Shown: positions 16,501-22,955, counted from the stretch's first letter. The stretch is DNA of 23,691 nucleotides from an uncultured Clostridia bacterium (GCA_944390995.1 CALXSA010000018.1:1-23691), one strand, 5' to 3'. Notes: generated from the sequence alone by a model not told the origin. Translations and numbers: made by a program.

Positions 16501-16926
16501 TTATGCTTGTGTTTGGTTAAATAATTCTATTACAATTTTCCATATTGCAAATGCGCCAAATATTACTATGCATCCTACCACATATGGCGGTATTAATTGT
16601 TTTATTTCTGCTTTTTCTGATGCGCTTCCTATCATTAGTTTAATTCCTATTACTAAGCCCATTATAACTGCTGCTATTATTCCAATGATAAGCAGAATAT
16701 TATACACCACATCTGATACATTTTTTAAACTTGTTTGGTCAAATGGCTGAACATCATTTCCAGACGCATCTTTATGGCTCTGACCCGCCTGTAAAAAGTT
16801 GTCCGCTCCTCCAGTAATATCATCTATGCTAACGTCATTTGCTTGTACTATAGGCACTTGTATAGTAAAAAATAATAAAAAGGAAATTAGTACTATAAAA
16901 ATAATTTTCGCCATTTTTTTCATCAT
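16501..16926 (-). CDS. VirB2-like T4SS pilin B (divergent)
   Basis: The 141-residue precursor is the longest and most divergent of the four. It has a signal peptide (about 7-24, likely cut after VQA at 29) and a longer polar segment (residues 30-68, with ITGGADNFLQAGQSHKDASG). Two membrane helices surround GIKLMIGSASEKAEIKQL. The lysine-rich tract is changed from YKKTMIPY to IKQLIPPY, which may mark a minor or tip subunit. It starts 6 nt after the pilin A stop. Its binding site (AGGGGGG) lies inside the last codons of pilin A, so the two are translationally coupled. A second ATG one codon later is also possible. Confidence 0.8.
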   Translation of the reverse strand: MMKKMAKIIFIVLISFLLFFTIQVPIVQANDVSIDDITGGADNFLQAGQSHKDASGNDVQPFDQTSLKNVSDVVYNILLIIGIIAAVIMGLVIGIKLMIGSASEKAEIKQLIPPYVVGCIVIFGAFAIWKIVIELFNQTQA

Positions 16927-16932
16927 TATTTT

Positions 16933-17310
16933 CTACCCCCCTGCTCCTGATACAAGTTGTATTATTGCCGCTAGTATTTGACTTAGTCCAAAAAATATTA
17001 CTGCTCCTACCAAGTATGGTATCATTGTCTTTTTGTAATCCGCTCTCTCTGATGCACTTCCTGCCATATATTTTATACCTAGCACTATTAGCACAATTAC
17101 TGTTACTATTACACCCACTGCTCTAATGACATCTACAATAGTTGCTGCTATTCCGGTAATCTCCTCCACTTCTCCTGGTGTGTATCTTGTAGGCTCCCAG
17201 TTTTCCGGGTTAATAGTATCCGCTGCAAAGGAAAACTGTGGCAAAATAAAACTCATTATCAGAAGTACTAGAATTATTGATAAAATCTTTTTTATTGTAT
17301 CTTTTCTCAT
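16933..17310 (-). CDS. VirB2-like T4SS pilin A (first gene of the T4SS block)
   Basis: The 125-residue precursor has a signal peptide (hydrophobic about 10-28, likely cut after FSFA) and an exposed segment (DTINPENWEPTRYTPGEVEE). Two membrane helices surround GIKYMAGSASERADYKKT, the same signature as pilins C and D with conservative changes. It ends in a glycine-rich SGAGG. The ATG follows GGGGGAAAATT. A well-spaced consensus promoter lies just upstream, so this gene opens the block. The family role is pilus or channel subunit. Confidence 0.83.
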   Translation of the reverse strand: MRKDTIKKILSIILVLLIMSFILPQFSFAADTINPENWEPTRYTPGEVEEITGIAATIVDVIRAVGVIVTVIVLIVLGIKYMAGSASERADYKKTMIPYLVGAVIFFGLSQILAAIIQLVSGAGG

Positions 17311-17330
17311 AATTTTCCCCCATTTATATA

Positions 17331-17359
17331 ATTATAAATGATTTACTAACTATTTTCAA
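17331..17359 (-). promoter_or_regulatory. Promoter of the pilin A-B-C operon
   Basis: On the minus strand TTGAAA (17359-17354) and TATAAT (17336-17331) are separated by exactly 17 nt, close to the housekeeping sigma consensus. Transcription would begin about 15-20 nt before the pilin A ATG. The TGTAATATTT motif (17417-17426) lies about 60 bp upstream. Confidence 0.75.
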
Positions 17360-17446
17360 TATATATTATCATATTTTTTTGTATTTTGTATGTTTGTAAT
17401 CATTTTTTAATATAAATGTAATATTTTTGTAATATAACTGGTCGAA

Positions 17447-17475
17447 AAAATAGGTTGGAAACTCCAACCTATTTT
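17447..17475 (-). terminator. Intrinsic terminator after the 89-aa membrane protein gene
   Basis: AAAATAGGTTGGA (17447-17459) and TCCAACCTATTTT (17463-17475) form a perfect 13-bp stem with a 3-nt loop, followed on the minus strand by T6. A second hairpin, TTACAGAGTT/AACTCTGTAA (17478-17503, 10 bp, 6-nt loop), stands directly before it. Together they insulate the T4SS block from upstream transcription. Confidence 0.85.
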
Positions 17476-17508
17476 CGTTACAGAGTTCATTTTAACTCTG
17501 TAAGCCCT

Positions 17509-17778
17509 TCAATTAAAGAGCAATCTGTCTACCAGTGGCCATGTAAGTTCTCCCAACACCATAATTACAAACACATACGCTTCAATTCCTAAAGTATAGA
17601 TGCATCTTCCTGTCTTGTCATCTTTTCCCTTTGCCCGTTCGTACAAAATGGTTGCCACGCATACACATAGAATAACGAACATCACAAAGCCAACCGATGG
17701 ATGATGGGTTAAAATCTGCGCCTTTCCCGAGCACGCATAAATCAAAAGTGTAAGTATAATAAAAGTGCCGATTCCCAT
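17509..17778 (-). CDS. Small membrane protein of unknown function (89 aa)
   Basis: The product has three likely membrane helices (about 3-20, 27-46 and 62-84) joined by a short charged loop (YERAKGKDDKTG). It has three cysteines in or near the helices. I do not recognise the family. The ATG has a textbook AAGGAGG 7 nt upstream, and a small palindrome (17793-17807) stands just before that. The coding sequence is visibly richer in G+C than the T4SS genes (for example around 17601-17660), which may mean a separate origin. It sits between the T4SS block and the spo0E-like gene and ends at a double hairpin. Confidence 0.7.
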   Translation of the reverse strand: MGIGTFIILTLLIYACSGKAQILTHHPSVGFVMFVILCVCVATILYERAKGKDDKTGRCIYTLGIEAYVFVIMVLGELTWPLVDRLLFN

Positions 17779-17792
17779 AATTCTTCCTCCTT

Positions 17793-17807
17793 GGAACAGA
17801 ACGTTCC
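17793..17807 (-). promoter_or_regulatory. Short inverted repeat before the 89-aa gene
   Basis: GGAAC (17793-17797) and GTTCC (17803-17807) flank AGAAC, and AACGTT forms a smaller palindrome inside. It lies directly next to the AAGGAGG binding site, so as RNA hairpin or DNA operator it could affect expression. No regulator is assigned. Confidence 0.3.
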
Positions 17808-17903
17808 TTGTTTCAGAATTAAAAATATTGGTTTTACATTTTTTGATACGATATTTGCTACGTCTATTGCTACTTTGTAAATAATAATAAATATTATTTG
17901 CAG

Positions 17904-18140
17904 TTAAACCATATGCAGAATATCTCCCCTTTTATTCTTCCTAATAACCTTTTTCTTTCTCTTTTGAGCATTTGTATTTACACTTTTATTTCTAGAGCCC
18001 ACATTGAACTCTAATCTATAATATTCCGCAATTAATTGGTCTAACTCTACACTAATTTTTAATGTTTTTTCGTAATCTTCTCCATTTATTATACTGTTGT
18101 TTAGTTCTTCTCTTAATTTACAAATTTCCTCATTTAACAT
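17904..18140 (-). CDS. Spo0E-like aspartyl-phosphate phosphatase
   Basis: From the chosen start the product has 78 residues. Residues 1-45 form the two-helix hairpin of the Spo0E family (EEICKLREELNNSI, then YEKTLKISVELDQLIAEYYR). The SVELD sequence matches the family signature SQELD, which contains the aspartate needed for catalysis. Bacillus members remove phosphate from Spo0A~P and so delay sporulation. The tail is strongly basic (RKKKVIRKNKRG). A longer frame from 18194 exists, but AAAGGAGAG lies 8 nt before the ATG at 18140. Its promoter and candidate Spo0A sites lie upstream, which would form a feedback loop. It is 125 nt from the 89-aa gene. Small Spo0E-like proteins occur in some non-sporulating Firmicutes, so sporulation is suggested, not proven. 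Confidence 0.72.
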   Translation of the reverse strand: MLNEEICKLREELNNSIINGEDYEKTLKISVELDQLIAEYYRLEFNVGSRNKSVNTNAQKRKKKVIRKNKRGDILHMV

Positions 18141-18184
18141 AAAACCACTCTCCTTTTCTCTCTTTTTTTCTTTTGTATATATTA

Positions 18185-18213
18185 AAAATAACATATTTTT
18201 ACATTTTAGTCAA
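18185..18213 (-). promoter_or_regulatory. Promoter of the spo0E-like gene
   Basis: On the minus strand TTGACT (18213-18208) and TATTTT (18190-18185) are 17 nt apart, and TGT before the -10 supplies an extended element. The leader is about 40 nt. Confidence 0.6.
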
Positions 18214-18263
18214 CAAGTTTTTGCTGATTTCAAGCGGTTTTTGGCGATTTTCGTATTCCATTT

Positions 18264-18280
18264 TTCGACATTTTTTGACA
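18264..18280 (-). promoter_or_regulatory. Tandem Spo0A-box-like sites upstream of the spo0E-like gene
   Basis: The minus strand contains TGTCAAA then TGTCGAA, 10 bp apart (18280-18264). The second is an exact match to the Spo0A box core and the first has one change. They lie about 50 bp upstream of the -35 of the spo0E-like promoter, just after the yfmH stop codon. Helical-turn spacing fits dimer binding. Spo0A control is inferred. Confidence 0.4.
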
Positions 18281-18291
18281 TTTGGAATTGT

Positions 18292-19578
18292 TTATTTACA
18301 TTTTAGAACAGACATTACCATATTATCTTTTTTAAAGACATTTTTCATAATGGTTTCGGTGTACTCTTTTGTTACTGTACCGAATTCTTCTATATAGTCA
18401 AAGCTGTTAATTCCTTTCATGCTGTCTGCTAGAAACATTCTTGCTATGTTTCCTACACTGTTGTATTCTACTACATAGTCTCCATATATTTTTTTCTTTA
18501 TTCTTTCAAAGTGCTCTGCTTCTAGTCCTTTTGACATGTATTCTTCTAATTTTTCTTCTATTGCTTTTCTTATTTCTTCTGGCCTTTTGCTTCTTCCTGC
18601 TATGAATATGTGTGCGTATTCGTCGCTAAATTCATAATCTAAGTCAGGCTGACCAAGCAAGTCTCCCGCTTCATATAGCTTTTTATATGTTTCTGAGCTT
18701 TTTCCCATGAGCATATTTAGCAATATTTCAATTGCTATGTGTTTTTTTACTATCTCTTTTTTGTCGTTCATTCCTTCCATGTCTTTAAAGCCTATTGCAA
18801 AAAGCGGAATGCTTACTTCCATGGCTTCTTCTTTATATGCTTTGTTTATTTTGTCTTCTTTTGGCGGATATATTCTTTGTATTTTTCCTTGTTCTTCTTT
18901 TGGTATTAGTCTTTTTTCTATTTCTTTTAATAGTTCTTCTGGTTTGAAGTTTCCGCACACTACCATTACCATGTTTGATGGGTTGTAAAATGTGTTGTAG
19001 CATTTGTATAGCACGTCTGGTGTTATTTTGCTTATAGATTCTACGCTTCCTGCAATGTCTATTTTTATTGGGTTTTCTTTGTACATGCAGTCCATTGCGT
19101 TCATGTACAGTCTCCAGCTTGGCTCGTCATCATACATTTTTATTTCTTGTGCTATTATGCCTTTTTCCTTTTCTACATTTTGCTCTGTGAAATATGGATG
19201 TTGCACATAGTCCATTAATTCATCTACCCCTTCGTAGAAGTTGTCTGTGCATTCAAACAAATATGCTGTGTGGTCGTTTGTTGTGTATGCATTTGCTTCC
19301 AGACCTAGCGCCATTAGGGTGTCTAGGCTGTTTGTTCCATCTGGCTGTTCAAACAATTTATGTTCTAAAAAGTGCGCCACACCGTCTGGTATGAACACTT
19401 CCTCATTTGTTTTTGACATGATAAATCTATTGTCTATTGAGCCAAAGTGTGTTCCCCAAATTATATATTTTTTGTCTAGGTTTTCTTTTGGTATTATTAT
19501 GACTTTCATGCCATTTTGTAGTTTTTCTACATATGCTTTTTCTTTTATTTTTTTGCTTTCTATCAAATTCACTTTCAA
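18292..19578 (-). CDS. yfmH: M16 zinc peptidase, YfmH-type (active subunit)
   Basis: The 428-residue product carries the inverted zinc motif HFLEH (H69, E72, H73) with the downstream ligand E145 in IIAQEIKMYDDE, so it should be catalytically active. The length and the neighbouring inactive paralogue match the Bacillus YmfF/YmfH pair, annotated in current databases as EF-P 5-aminopentanol modification-associated proteins. The true substrate is not evident here. The start is probably TTG at 19578, because AAGGAAGG lies 7 nt upstream. A GTG two codons later is the alternative. It follows yfmF on the same strand after a 180-nt gap filled by an inverted-repeat element, and its stop is close to the Spo0A-like sites. 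Confidence 0.85.
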   Translation of the reverse strand: MKVNLIESKKIKEKAYVEKLQNGMKVIIIPKENLDKKYIIWGTHFGSIDNRFIMSKTNEEVFIPDGVAHFLEHKLFEQPDGTNSLDTLMALGLEANAYTTNDHTAYLFECTDNFYEGVDELMDYVQHPYFTEQNVEKEKGIIAQEIKMYDDEPSWRLYMNAMDCMYKENPIKIDIAGSVESISKITPDVLYKCYNTFYNPSNMVMVVCGNFKPEELLKEIEKRLIPKEEQGKIQRIYPPKEDKINKAYKEEAMEVSIPLFAIGFKDMEGMNDKKEIVKKHIAIEILLNMLMGKSSETYKKLYEAGDLLGQPDLDYEFSDEYAHIFIAGRSKRPEEIRKAIEEKLEEYMSKGLEAEHFERIKKKIYGDYVVEYNSVGNIARMFLADSMKGINSFDYIEEFGTVTKEYTETIMKNVFKKDNMVMSVLKCK

Positions 19579-19603
19579 TCACTTTCCTTCCTTAAATTAA
19601 TTA

Positions 19604-19648
19604 TTTGAAAAAGAATTATAATTTTTCCCTTTAGTTTGAAAAAGAATT
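19604..19648. repeat. Direct repeat TTTGAAAAAGAATT, two copies
   Basis: Identical 14-bp copies lie at 19604-19617 and 19635-19648. The second is the left end of the inverted-repeat element at 19635-19754. The first may be a remnant of another copy or of an insertion event. Confidence 0.45.
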
Positions 19649-19754
19649 GCTTTTTGGCTAGGCGCACAAGTTAGAAATGTATGAGGTGTACTTTGTGTAC
19701 ATTGAATACATTTCTAACGAAGTGCAACAACGCCAAAAACAATTATCTTTCAAA
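19635..19754. repeat. 120-bp inverted-repeat element between yfmF and yfmH
   Basis: The whole segment folds back on itself. The ends TTTGAAA (19635-19641) and TTTCAAA (19748-19754) pair. Inward, AATTG/CAATT, TTTTTGGC/GCCAAAAA-like and GCAC/GTGC tracts pair imperfectly, followed by a perfect 13-bp block GTTAGAAATGTAT (19670-19682) with ATACATTTCTAAC (19706-19718). A TGTAC/GTACA hairpin caps it. It begins 4 nt after the yfmF stop, so it may end or stabilise that transcript. Its left arm shares about 20 bp (AAGAATTGCTTTTTGGCTA) with the element at 21188, so the two belong to one repeat family, perhaps MITE-like. Confidence 0.65.
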
Positions 19755-19758
19755 CCAA

Positions 19759-21033
19759 CTAATCTCTCAAGAAGTACACCTTATCAACAAAGCAACTCTG
19801 CGCCACTTCCTGTATCTCGTCTTTGCTTACTTTATTAATGTTTTCTATATATTCGTCCAATGACACGAACTTATCAGATAATTCTTGCCCATAGTAGTAA
19901 GTTATTTCTGTATCTTGCTCTGAGCTTATCGCTTTAATTGAAGCGACTATTAACTCTTTTGAGTTTTGTATGTCTTCGTCTGAGAAGTTTCCATTTTTTA
20001 TATCTTCTAATTGTTTCTTAATCGTGCTTAATGCTTTCTCAAATTTTGATATTTCTATTCCGGCTCTTATGAATATTGTGTCTTTTTGCCTTTTAAAGTT
20101 TGAGCTTGCTGTATATGCTAGGCTTTCTTTCTCTCTTACATTTTGGAATAGCTTTGAGTTTGCTCCTCCTCCCAAAATTGCATTATATACAGAGCCAATG
20201 TATTTTGCGTTTTCCGCATTGCTGTTTAGTCTTACTCCTATTACAAGATTTCCTTGGCCAACGTCCATATGTTCTTCTACAAGGTTTTCTTGTTTTTCTT
20301 GTACTTGCTGTACTTTTGTTGTGCTTGGTATATATTTTGCTTTTCTTGCATTTAATTTTTGTATTAGTTGATTACCTTTTATGTTCTCTATTATTTCCTC
20401 GTTTTTATTTTCTCCGGAAATGAATATGTCTATCTTACATTCGCTTATTAATTTTTGATATTGTTCGTATAAATTTTGTGCATTTATGTTTTCTAAGTCT
20501 TCTACCGAGCCAAATTTGTATAGTCCGTATGGTGAGTTTTTAAACATTTCTTCTATTGCTCTTTCTAAGGCATAGGCTCTTTTATTGTCTTTTTTGCCTT
20601 CTATTATTTGTTTTAAGTTGTTTTTTTCGCTTTGTACATATTCTTCTTTGAACGCTTCATTTTCTATTAGTGGGTCGAATATTATTGAGAATAGTAGGTC
20701 TACGCATTTTTTGTTTAAGTCTTCTTTTTCCGGTAAGAACTGTTCGTCCACTGCCTCTAAGTAGAATTTTAAAATTTGATTGTCCCCTGTTTTTTCTATT
20801 CCACAGTCAAAGCTTGCCCCATACATCTCCTCAAGCTTTTTGCTTATTTTGTCTTGTGAATCTAGCTCTTTTGTTCCACGCCTTAATACGGCGGAAATCA
20901 AAGCATTTTTAGTTACCGTCTCTTTTTCTAACGGTACTGCTAGAAATACTGCAAACAGGTTTGTTTTAAACTTATTTGTTCTTATTTTGTGAAGGGTAAC
21001 CCCCTCTTTTATATTTTCCCTCTCGTAATTCAT
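19759..21033 (-). CDS. yfmF: M16-family inactive subunit, YfmF-type
   Basis: The 424-residue product has the M16 peptidase fold pattern but lacks the HxxEH zinc motif: the matching region reads NALISAVLRRGTKELDSQDK. The C-terminal half keeps M16 features such as NAILGGGANSKLFQNVREKE and SLAYTASSNF. In Bacillus-type pairs this subunit partners the active YfmH to make a heterodimeric peptidase. The ATG has AAAGAGG 8 nt upstream. Both flanks carry related inverted-repeat elements. The 489-nt gap to rpsU upstream holds the larger one, so the gene may have a long structured leader. Confidence 0.82.
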   Translation of the reverse strand: MNYERENIKEGVTLHKIRTNKFKTNLFAVFLAVPLEKETVTKNALISAVLRRGTKELDSQDKISKKLEEMYGASFDCGIEKTGDNQILKFYLEAVDEQFLPEKEDLNKKCVDLLFSIIFDPLIENEAFKEEYVQSEKNNLKQIIEGKKDNKRAYALERAIEEMFKNSPYGLYKFGSVEDLENINAQNLYEQYQKLISECKIDIFISGENKNEEIIENIKGNQLIQKLNARKAKYIPSTTKVQQVQEKQENLVEEHMDVGQGNLVIGVRLNSNAENAKYIGSVYNAILGGGANSKLFQNVREKESLAYTASSNFKRQKDTIFIRAGIEISKFEKALSTIKKQLEDIKNGNFSDEDIQNSKELIVASIKAISSEQDTEITYYYGQELSDKFVSLDEYIENINKVSKDEIQEVAQSCFVDKVYFLRD

Positions 21034-21120
21034 TCTATCAACCTCTTTCTATTTTAATTTTCTATACAATTTCAAGCAATGTATATGTATGTTTTGATTT
21101 ATTTTGAAGCACCTCCGTTC

Positions 21121-21135
21121 GAGCTATTTTAGCTC
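21121..21135. repeat. Small perfect hairpin in the yfmF leader
   Basis: GAGCTA (21121-21126) and TAGCTC (21130-21135) form a 6-bp stem with a 3-nt loop between yfmF and the large structured element. Its role is unknown. An A/T-rich run on the plus-strand side makes it a weak terminator candidate at best. Confidence 0.35.
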
Positions 21136-21187
21136 TAATAAAATTTTTATGCGAAAATATGGAGCATATGTACTTTGCCCATGTTGT

Positions 21188-21441
21188 GAAAAGAATTGCT
21201 TTTTGGCTATTTTGCCTATCTAGCTCCACGTGTGTTATATATTTTTTAGTTAAAGAAAATGTTATTTTCTTTAACTAAAAAATGGCTGTAATCGCCTTTG
21301 CCTTTGAGATTTCCGACTTATAGTCGGAAACTCAAATCGGCATGAACAAATAGCGACTTCGTCGATTTGTTCCCGCGAAAGCTTGGAGTGGGCAAAATAT
21401 ATAACACAGCAAGATGGAGCGGTCTCAAAAGCAAATTCTTT
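21188..21441 (-). ncRNA. 254-bp multi-hairpin element: candidate structured RNA or MITE-like repeat
   Basis: A long closing stem pairs AAAGAATT (21190-21197) with AATTCTTT (21434-21441), then GCTTTT with AAAAGC, GCTCCA (21223-21228) with TGGAGC (21415-21420), and TGTGTTATATATTTT (21231-21245) with its exact complement (21394-21408). Inside are three hairpins. The first is a 20-bp perfect stem with a GTT-centred loop (21241-21283, sharing five bases with the closing stem). The second is TTTCCGACT/AGTCGGAAA with an outer TTTGAG/CTCAAA helix and a bulged A (about 21303-21336). The third is AACAAAT/ATTTGTT with CGAC/GTCG (about 21345-21371). The base composition is less AT-rich than the surroundings. 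The left end repeats that of the 19635 element. No ORF with a good start is present. Confidence 0.55.
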
Positions 21442-21444
21442 AAT

Positions 21445-21450
21445 ATTATA
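21445..21450 (-). promoter_or_regulatory. Possible -10 of a promoter at the edge of the structured element
   Basis: The minus strand reads TATAAT (21450-21445), with only a poor -35 (TTGTAT, 18 nt upstream). A start about 7 nt downstream would fall at the outer end of the closing stem of the 21188-21441 structure, as expected for a structured RNA or 5' leader of yfmF. The region is AT-rich, so a chance match is possible. Confidence 0.35.
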
Positions 21451-21522
21451 CAACAAAACCATAATAATATACAACAAAAAAAGAACACAACATGCAATTT
21501 ACATATTATGCTCTCATATGTA

Positions 21523-21693
21523 TTAGAATTTTCTTTTTCTAGCTGCCTCTGATTTCTTTTTTCTTTTTACACTAGGCTTTTCGTAGTGCTCTCTCTTTCT
21601 GACTTCTTGCAATACTCCATTTCTTGCGCATTGTCTTTTAAACCTTTTTAAGGCATCTTCTATATTTCCATTATTAACTTTAACCTCTGACAT
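21523..21693 (-). CDS. rpsU: 30S ribosomal protein S21
   Basis: The 56-residue product matches bacterial S21 throughout: [20 protein letters not shown], then [20 protein letters not shown], ending in a basic [14 protein letters not shown] tail. S21 binds the small ribosomal subunit near the 3' end of 16S rRNA and helps initiation. The start is set by AAGGAGGGG 8 nt upstream. It is transcribed from a near-perfect promoter (21763-21792) that overlaps the end of the preceding cysteine-synthase gene. The usual partner genes (GatB/Yqey, dnaG) are not next to it. Confidence 0.96.
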   Translation of the reverse strand: MSEVKVNNGNIEDALKRFKRQCARNGVLQEVRKREHYEKPSVKRKKKSEAARKRKF

Positions 21694-21762
21694 TTTTATT
21701 CCCCTCCTTCCGGTATTACACCTTTGAGTATTTGGTGCGGGATTTATTATTAAACAACCACT

Positions 21763-21792
21763 ATTATAACTTATTTAGTATGTGTTTGTCAA
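21763..21792 (-). promoter_or_regulatory. Promoter of rpsU
   Basis: On the minus strand a perfect TTGACA (21792-21787) and a perfect TATAAT (21768-21763) are 18 nt apart. This is the strongest promoter in the window, as expected for a ribosomal protein. Its -35 lies 9 bp past the cysteine-synthase stop codon. Confidence 0.85.
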
Positions 21793-21801
21793 TACCGGTT
21801 T

Positions 21802-22773
21802 TTACGAATATTTTTCTAAAAATTCATATTTTAATAGCTCGATTTGGTTAGACACAAAATTAGGGTCTGTTACGATTGGCTCGCTTAATGAAGTGGACAA
21901 GTATTTTTTGTTATCATCTGGAAATACAGTAACAACAGGTTTGTTTTCGTTTTCTTGGGCTAATACGCTGGCAATTATATTGGCTCCAGAGGAAATACCT
22001 ACTCCTAGTCCTAAGTCTTTTGCTAAAATTCTTGACATATTAATTGCATCTTCATCGTTTACTAGAATAATTCTGTCGAGAAAGTTTTTGTCTAATAGCT
22101 CTGGTATAAATTCGTCTCCTATTCCTTCTATTTTATGATTTCCTAGTATTTTATTTTGTGATACAAGTGGCATTTTTTCTGGTTCTAGCATAACAATTTT
22201 TATGTTTTTATCCCATTTTTTTAATTTTTTGCCCGTCCCCATTAATGTGCCTCCTGTACCAACTCCAGAAATAAATGCGCTAACTTTTTCTGGTAATTGA
22301 TGTATTATTTCTTCACCAGTGGTTTCATAGTGTGCTATAATGTTGTCTTGGTTTGCAAATTGGTTAGCAAGAAAACCATTTGTTTCTTGTGCTGTTTTTT
22401 CCGCTTCTTCTAAACATTTTTTAAAACCCCCATCTGCGGCAGAGATAAGTTTAACATGTGCGCCAAAACTTTGCATTAGTTTTACTCTTTCTCTGCTTGC
22501 CCATTCAGGCATGAAAATATATACTGGGTGTTTATAGTAGGCACCTAGTGCTGCAAGTGATATTCCTGTGTTTCCGCTTGTAGCTTCTATAATTGGCATT
22601 CCTTCTTTTAGTTTGCCTTCTTTTTTGGCATTATTTATTATATAAAGAGCGACTCTGTCTTTTATACTTCCTGTTAAATTATATGCTTCTAGTTTTGCAT
22701 AAATATATTTTATACTATTTCCTTTTTTATATGAAATTTTAATCATTGGGGTATTTCCTATATATTTTAGCAT
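21802..22773 (-). CDS. cysK: Cysteine synthase family PLP-dependent enzyme
   Basis: The 323-residue product has the fold-type II PLP pattern of O-acetylserine sulfhydrylase/cystathionine beta-synthase: IGNTPMIKI at the N-terminus, the PLP lysine K38 in LTGSIKDR, the substrate loop TSGNTG at 65-70, the phosphate-binding GVGTGGT and GISSGAN near the C-terminus. It would make L-cysteine from O-acetylserine and sulfide, but relatives use other nucleophiles, so the exact reaction is open. Starts at 22803 (TTG), 22785 and 22773 (both ATG) are in frame. I chose 22773 because it matches the family N-terminus. The nearest site, AAAGGA, is too close to 22785 and rather far (12 nt) from 22773, so the start is uncertain. 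It has its own promoter (22847-22875), with no riboswitch or T-box visible in the short leader. Confidence 0.85.
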   Translation of the reverse strand: MLKYIGNTPMIKISYKKGNSIKYIYAKLEAYNLTGSIKDRVALYIINNAKKEGKLKEGMPIIEATSGNTGISLAALGAYYKHPVYIFMPEWASRERVKLMQSFGAHVKLISAADGGFKKCLEEAEKTAQETNGFLANQFANQDNIIAHYETTGEEIIHQLPEKVSAFISGVGTGGTLMGTGKKLKKWDKNIKIVMLEPEKMPLVSQNKILGNHKIEGIGDEFIPELLDKNFLDRIILVNDEDAINMSRILAKDLGLGVGISSGANIIASVLAQENENKPVVTVFPDDNKKYLSTSLSEPIVTDPNFVSNQIELLKYEFLEKYS

Positions 22774-22846
22774 TATTGTTCTCATTCCTTTCTTGTGTGG
22801 CAAATTTTAATGTAAAGTTTTTATCCTTTTATTAATTTGCTCATAT

Positions 22847-22875
22847 ATTATATAGTATATACAATATTTTTTCAA
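22847..22875 (-). promoter_or_regulatory. Promoter of the cysK-like gene
   Basis: On the minus strand TTGAAA (22875-22870) and TATAAT (22852-22847) are exactly 17 nt apart. The leader is about 60-70 nt. It is back to back with the metallophosphoesterase promoter. Confidence 0.75.
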
Positions 22876-22926
22876 TTGCTCCAACTTTTTTTAATTTATG
22901 GCTCAACTTATAATTTCAAAAACATA

Positions 22927-22955
22927 TTGCCCTTTTGCGAAATTTATATTATAAT
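22927..22955 (+). promoter_or_regulatory. Promoter of the metallophosphoesterase gene
   Basis: TTGCCC (22927-22932) and TATAAT (22950-22955) are 17 nt apart, which leaves a leader of about 20 nt before the AAGGAGG site. Confidence 0.65.

Noticed and set aside
17793..17807. LexA/SOS box (GAAC...GTTC)
   Set aside because: The known Firmicute box has a 4-nt centre. Here the arms are 5 nt or 0 nt apart, and the gene is not an SOS type.
21188..21441. Complete insertion sequence
   Set aside because: No transposase frame of useful length lies inside. It is non-coding and fully explained by nested inverted repeats.
22786..22846. Riboswitch or T-box before the cysK-like gene
   Set aside because: The leader is only about 60-70 nt and AU-rich, without a T-box sequence or a stable terminator hairpin.
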